Source: an uncultured bacterium (lineage in GTDB: Bacteria > Cyanobacteriota > Vampirovibrionia > Gastranaerophilales > Gastranaerophilaceae). Taken from it: a stretch of DNA of 17,467 nt. The stretch lies in assembly GCA_905211505.1 (NCBI GenBank), contig CAJMAX010000020.1, positions 1 through 17,467 of the forward strand, read 5' to 3'. This document shows, one piece after another, positions 14,693 through 17,467 of this stretch. How positions within the stretch are numbered: position 1 is the first letter of the stretch; each line of letters begins with the position of its first letter. The translations under genes and the position numbers were made by a program. The notes beneath the pieces were generated by a model. The model was not told where the DNA came from. It was given only the letters and a program-made list of their open reading frames with translations, and searched no databases.

Positions 14693-14721
14693 TTGAGCTT
14701 ACGACTCAACAGTTCTATAAT
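14693..14721 (+). promoter_or_regulatory. prs promoter with a small internal dyad
   Basis: TTGAGC (14693-14698), a 17-nt spacer and TATAAT (14716-14721). TTGAG at 14693-14697 and CTCAA at 14705-14709 form a 5-bp dyad with a 7-nt centre overlapping the -35 box, which could be a small operator. AAGGAT at 14744-14749 is the ribosome-binding site. Confidence 0.65.
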
Positions 14722-14757
14722 AAATTATAGTGGCGGATGTAGAAAGGATTAAATATA

Positions 14758-15777
14758 ATGGTTGCAATTGAAGAAATGACTTACCCTCAACTTGAAAAAG
14801 CTATAAACCCAACTCACGATATAAGATTATTCTCAGGTCGTTCAAACCCTAAATTAGCACAAGAAATCGCGGATTATCTGGGAACTACGGTTGGTCCAAT
14901 GATTGTTAAAAATTTTGCAGATGGAGAATTATACGTTCAAGTTAAAGAAAGTGTAAGAGGTGATGATGTATTTATCATTCAACCGGTTTGCAATCCTGTA
15001 AACGAAAATCTAATGGAGTTACTCATTATAATCGATGCATTTAAAAGAGCTAGTGCAAAAACAATTACTGCAGTAATCCCATACTACGGATATGCAAGAC
15101 AGGACAGAAAAACTTCTGGCAGAGAAGCAATTACAGCAAAACTTGTTGCAGATTTATTAACAACAGCAGGCGCTGACAGGGTTCTTGCAATGGATTTACA
15201 CACAGGACAAATCCAAGGATTTTTTAACATTCTTGTTGACCACATATTTGCAACAAACGTTATTGTTAATTACATAAAAGATTTAGGAATTGATCCGGAT
15301 AATATGGTTGCCGTATCTCCGGATATGGGTGGAGCAAACAGAACAAGACACTTTGCAAAAAAACTCGGATGCCCGATTGCAATCATTGATAAAAGACGAG
15401 ACAAACATAATGAAGCTATTGCAACAAACGTTATCGGTGATGTTGAAGGAAAAGTCTGCTTAATGTTTGATGACATTATTGATACAGCAGGTACAATTTG
15501 CGAAGCTTCAAAATTGCTAAAATCAAAAGGTGCTAAAGAAATTTATGTTGGAGCTACTCACCCTGTATTTTCAGGGCCGGCAGTTGAAAGATTAGGTTCT
15601 GCACCTATTACTGAATGTATCGTTACAAATACAATTCCTCTAGACATGAGTAAAATGCCATCAAATATCAAACAAGTTTCAGTAGCACCATTACTGGCAC
15701 AAGCAATTTCCAGAATCCATGATGATGAATCAGTAAGTTCATTGTTCGGATTTGAAAAAGAAATGCAAGTTTCATAA
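14758..15777 (+). CDS. prs: Ribose-phosphate pyrophosphokinase (PRPP synthetase)
   Basis: It makes phosphoribosyl pyrophosphate from ribose 5-phosphate and ATP for nucleotide, NAD, histidine and tryptophan synthesis in the cytoplasm. The 339-aa protein shows RLFSGRSNPKLAQ at the start of the catalytic core, the flexible loop YYGYARQDRK (109-118), MDLHTGQIQGFF with H148, and the ribose-phosphate-binding loop FDDIIDTAGT (237-246). It is about 20 aa longer than typical class I enzymes because of an N-terminal extension (MVAIEEMTYPQLEKAINPTH) ahead of the first core strand. The start is supported by AAGGAT 8-9 nt upstream. It has its own promoter and terminator and no operon partner in the window. 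Confidence 0.97.
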   Translation: MVAIEEMTYPQLEKAINPTHDIRLFSGRSNPKLAQEIADYLGTTVGPMIVKNFADGELYVQVKESVRGDDVFIIQPVCNPVNENLMELLIIIDAFKRASAKTITAVIPYYGYARQDRKTSGREAITAKLVADLLTTAGADRVLAMDLHTGQIQGFFNILVDHIFATNVIVNYIKDLGIDPDNMVAVSPDMGGANRTRHFAKKLGCPIAIIDKRRDKHNEAIATNVIGDVEGKVCLMFDDIIDTAGTICEASKLLKSKGAKEIYVGATHPVFSGPAVERLGSAPITECIVTNTIPLDMSKMPSNIKQVSVAPLLAQAISRIHDDESVSSLFGFEKEMQVS

Positions 15778-15808
15778 AAATATAAAAATAAAATATTCAA
15801 AACTCAGG

Positions 15809-15842
15809 TAAGACAAGCATTTAAACGCTTGTCTTATTTTTA
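15809..15842 (+). terminator. prs terminator
   Basis: A 10-bp perfect stem TAAGACAAGC (15809-15818) / GCTTGTCTTA (15827-15836) with an 8-nt loop, followed by TTTTTAT, about 30 nt after the prs stop. Confidence 0.85.
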
Positions 15843-15890
15843 TCTCATACATTTGGAGGATATTTAAACCTTTTTAGTAAAGAAACATTT

Positions 15891-15988
15891 TATAATTCCG
15901 ATATAAAAAATATAGATATGGAAAACGAAAGTTTTTCATACCTCCTCCCCAAGTCTGGTAGCCGTTCTTTTTGAAACGGCTTTTTTTT
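15891..15988 (+). ncRNA. Candidate small RNA: GAAA hairpin, C-rich single strand, terminator
   Basis: A perfect TATAAT at 15891-15896 (no convincing -35) predicts a start near 15903. The RNA would have a 10-bp hairpin with a GAAA tetraloop (TATGGAAAAC 15917-15926 / GTTTTTCATA 15931-15940), then an unpaired CCTCCTCCCCAAGTCTGGT (15941-15959), then a terminator with stem AGCCGTT (15960-15966) / AACGGCT (15975-15981) and eight T residues. The region holds no open frame of note. Hairpin, exposed CU-rich stretch and terminator are the general layout of trans-acting regulators such as cyanobacterial Yfr1 or firmicute RsaE-type RNAs. The CCUCC core could pair with Shine-Dalgarno sequences. Function is inferred only. 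Confidence 0.6.
15960..15988 (+). terminator. Terminator of the candidate small RNA
   Basis: A 7-bp stem AGCCGTT / AACGGCT with an 8-nt loop and a run of eight T. The prs terminator lies about 150 nt upstream, so this one belongs to a separate transcript. Confidence 0.8.
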
Positions 15989-16056
15989 TATTATTTATTA
16001 AAAATAAACATTTGATTTTTTTATCTCTTTAAGCTAACTTACTTTTGAGGATAGTT

Positions 16057-16956
16057 ATGAATAAAAGAACTAAAGGTATAACTTATGGTATCATAGCAGC
16101 TGTAAGCTATGGTACAAACCCGCTATTTGCCCTGCCCTTATATGCTAAAGGTATTGGGGTAAATTCTGTGCTATTTTACAGATATTCTCTGGCAGTTTTA
16201 ATATATTTTATATGGATAAAATTTGTCAAAAAAATCTCACTAAAAATTTCGTGGAAAGAGCTTTTTCCTATTTCAATTTTAGGAATACTTTTTTCGTTGT
16301 CATCCCTAACACTATTTGATTCGTTTAAATATATTGAAGCTGGAATAGCATGCACAATTCTGTTTATATATCCAGTATTAGTAGCAATAATTATGGCGAT
16401 ATTCTTCAAAGAAAAACTTACAAAAAGTGTTATTTTTTCAATATTATTAATCCTTGGCGGGATATTCTCACTCTACAAAGGGAAAACTCATCAAGATCTA
16501 AACATCTACGGAGTATCAGTTGTATTTACATCAGCATTACTATACGCATTATATATTGTTGGAGTTAAAAATATAAAAATAGTAAAACACATCAATAGAT
16601 ATAAAATGAGTTTTTACGTAATGCTCTCAGGACTTCTGGTTTATATAATTAACCTAAAATTCTGCACTCAGCTCCAAATCATTACTGACCCTGTTTTATG
16701 GATATACACAATTGCATTATCACTTTTCCCGACAATTATATCACTTGAAACCATTAATATTTCAATAAAACTTATAGGTTCAACTCCTGCAGCGATATTA
16801 GGAGCATTAGAACCGATTACCGCTATATTTTTTGGCGTTGTAATATTTCATGAACACCTGACATTAAGAATCATACTTGGAATACTTGCTATTCTTTTCG
16901 GAGTATTGTTCATGATTCTAAAACAGAAGAAAGTACAATATAAAAGCCAAAATTAA
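16057..16956 (+). CDS. EamA/DMT-superfamily transporter
   Basis: The 299-aa integral membrane protein has about ten hydrophobic helices arranged as two EamA repeats. The first shows SYGTNPLFALPLYAKGIGVNSVLFYRY and an IEAGIACTILFIYPVLVAI stretch; the second has the parallel STPAAILGALEPITAIFFGVVIFHE stretch followed by a closing helix and a short basic tail. DMT members export metabolites such as amino acids or nucleotide-related compounds, but the substrate cannot be read from sequence. The ATG at 16057 is used: GAGG lies 6 nt upstream, whereas an in-frame TTG at 16045 overlaps that site. It appears to be a single gene. Confidence 0.9.
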   Translation: MNKRTKGITYGIIAAVSYGTNPLFALPLYAKGIGVNSVLFYRYSLAVLIYFIWIKFVKKISLKISWKELFPISILGILFSLSSLTLFDSFKYIEAGIACTILFIYPVLVAIIMAIFFKEKLTKSVIFSILLILGGIFSLYKGKTHQDLNIYGVSVVFTSALLYALYIVGVKNIKIVKHINRYKMSFYVMLSGLLVYIINLKFCTQLQIITDPVLWIYTIALSLFPTIISLETINISIKLIGSTPAAILGALEPITAIFFGVVIFHEHLTLRIILGILAILFGVLFMILKQKKVQYKSQN

Positions 16957-16978
16957 ATAAAATTATTGGGTATACTGA

Positions 16979-17185
16979 TTATTTAGCACAAAAACAGTAG
17001 TAATATAATCTATCTATAATATGCTTAAGGAAATGACCTACTTTTCCTAAAAATGTCTTTGGTGGTTCAGGAGAATTTTGTGCAGAAACTTTAGGAATTG
17101 GAATCAATGTTCTACCTTCTTGAATATATTTCTGCCCTTTGCCTGTAAAATTCAAATTATAACCTGACACTTTATTTACTTGCAC
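16979..17185 (-). CDS. Short hypothetical protein with N-terminal N-F-x-G motif (68 aa)
   Basis: The best start is GTG at 17183-17185, because AAGGGG (17195-17200) lies 8-9 nt upstream on the minus strand; another GTG at 17192 overlaps that site. The product begins with a VNKVSGYNLNFTGKG stretch, has a Pro/Ser-rich middle (IPIPKVSAQNSPEPP) and ends with a helix-prone basic/aromatic segment FLGKVGHFLKHIIDRLYYY and a C-terminal Cys-x-Cys. No family is recognised. The N-terminal hydrophobic-x-x-F-x-G pattern resembles the start of the GH77 protein at 1943 and, from memory, many short Gastranaerophilales proteins. Confidence 0.5.
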   Translation of the reverse strand: MQVNKVSGYNLNFTGKGQKYIQEGRTLIPIPKVSAQNSPEPPKTFLGKVGHFLKHIIDRLYYYCFCAK

Positions 17186-17210
17186 AATACACACCCCTTT
17201 TTGTTTAAAA

Positions 17211-17228
17211 ATGTCGAAGAAGGGACTC
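17211..17228. repeat. Duplicate of the tRNA-Leu 3' end
   Basis: ATGTCGAAGAAGGGACTC here is identical to 17383-17400, which is the T-loop-to-discriminator end of tRNA-Leu. The two copies are 172 nt apart in the same orientation. Exact 18-nt identity is not expected by chance in so short a stretch. Confidence 0.9.
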
Positions 17229-17345
17229 TACTGAGGGTGTGCTTGAGAATATGAAATTCGAAAGCTACAGCCTCGTATGTCTTTTGACTGAACCTATAAA
17301 TTTTTCTGTCTAAAGAAAAATTTATGTTCGAGCCCTCTGACACTT
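17229..17345 (-). other. Non-coding stretch between the two tRNA-Leu 3'-end copies
   Basis: Its main feature is a 12-bp perfect inverted repeat ATAAATTTTTCT (17296-17307) / AGAAAAATTTAT (17314-17325) with a 6-nt loop. On the minus strand it lies after the tRNA-Leu terminator and before the 3'-end duplicate. No open frame or known RNA is seen. It could be a relic of a small insertion, or a structured RNA. Confidence 0.4.
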
Positions 17346-17379
17346 AAAAAGATTAAGGCTTTTGCCCTAAATCTTTTTT
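17343..17379 (-). terminator. tRNA-Leu terminator
   Basis: 9-bp arms AAAAAGATT (17346-17354) / AATCTTTTT (17370-17378) with a partly paired AAGGC/GCCCT interior. Read on the minus strand the distal arm ends AATCTTTTTAAG, a U-rich tail just after the tRNA. Confidence 0.7.
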
Positions 17380-17383
17380 AATA

Positions 17384-17465
17384 TGTCGAAGAAGGGACTC
17401 GAACCCTCAAGGCTTATACCACACGAACCTGAATCGTGCGCGTCTACCAATTCCGCCACTTGGGC
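17384..17465 (-). tRNA. tRNA-Leu (anticodon CAG) with mismatched acceptor stem at window edge
   Basis: On the minus strand: D-arm GCGG-AATTGGTAGA-CGC, anticodon stem CACGA/TCGTG with loop TTCAGGT (CAG), a long class II variable arm, T-arm GAGGG-TTCGAGT-CCCTT, 3' strand CTTCGAC and discriminator A. CCA is not encoded. The 5' acceptor strand reads GCCCAAG, which mispairs with CTTCGAC at positions 2-71 (C/A) and 4-69 (C/C). Either this is an assembly chimera at a sequence edge or the 3' end was replaced. The identity as Leu is firm; the exact 5' end is less so. Confidence 0.85.
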
Positions 17466-17467
17466 CC

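Noticed and set aside
15855..15860. GGAGGA as a ribosome-binding site for a gene after prs
   Set aside because: No start codon with a usable frame follows at proper spacing, and the candidate small RNA promoter lies just after it.
1..17467. CRISPR array, prophage, toxin-antitoxin or other defence system
   Set aside because: No regularly spaced direct repeats, no recombinase, transposase, nuclease cassette or phage structural genes were seen; RmuC is a housekeeping protein here.

Overview
The window is an AT-rich (roughly one third G+C by eye) bacterial chromosomal segment of mostly housekeeping genes. No phage, transposase, CRISPR array or plasmid function was found. The most likely source is a gut, non-photosynthetic cyanobacterial relative (Melainabacteria/Vampirovibrionia, order Gastranaerophilales). 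This is inference from the overall style of the genes: low GC, a divergent membrane pyrophosphatase, DUF805-type membrane proteins, and N-termini carrying a short 'F-x-G' motif. Nothing in the window proves the taxonomy.

Layout. 1-1943 (minus): most of a GH77 4-alpha-glucanotransferase-like protein that ends in a membrane segment and runs off the left edge. 2021-2270 (minus): tRNA-Gly(UCC), its terminator, and a structured stretch ending in a copy of the tRNA 3' tip. 2271-2790: a gene-free stretch with two copies of a REP-like repeat and an unidentified structured RNA or leader ending in a terminator. 2791-5868 (plus): a tight operon of parvulin, M24 aminopeptidase P, SpoU rRNA/tRNA methyltransferase and a C_GCAxxG_C_C cysteine protein. 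5950-8367 (minus): rmuC, a DUF805-like membrane protein and a 55-aa ORF, converging on a shared bidirectional terminator. 8547-9917 (plus): a GltA/NfnB-type flavoprotein. 10043-11350 (plus): a small DUF805-like membrane protein and an exported Thr/Pro-rich protein, convergent by 4 nt with a small membrane-anchored protein at 11347-11700. 11835-14246 (plus): a divergent proton-type membrane pyrophosphatase. 14313-14564 (minus): an unknown 83-aa protein. 14758-15777 (plus): prs. 15891-15988: a strong candidate small RNA. 16057-16956 (plus): an EamA transporter. 16979-17185 (minus): a short clade-type protein. 17211-17465 (minus): a tRNA-Leu(CAG) with a mismatched acceptor stem and an 18-nt duplicate of its own 3' end downstream.

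Many genes have recognisable sigma70-type promoters (TTGNNN-N17-TATAAT), Shine-Dalgarno sites and hairpin/U-tract terminators, so transcription units can be drawn with fair confidence. Metabolically, the GltA-type oxidoreductase, the PPi-driven proton pump and PRPP synthase fit a fermentative anaerobe that conserves pyrophosphate energy. No complete undescribed multigene system is evident. The best leads are the non-coding elements: the C-rich small RNA near 15.9 kb, the structured RNA near 2.6 kb, and the duplicated tRNA 3' ends at both tRNA loci.
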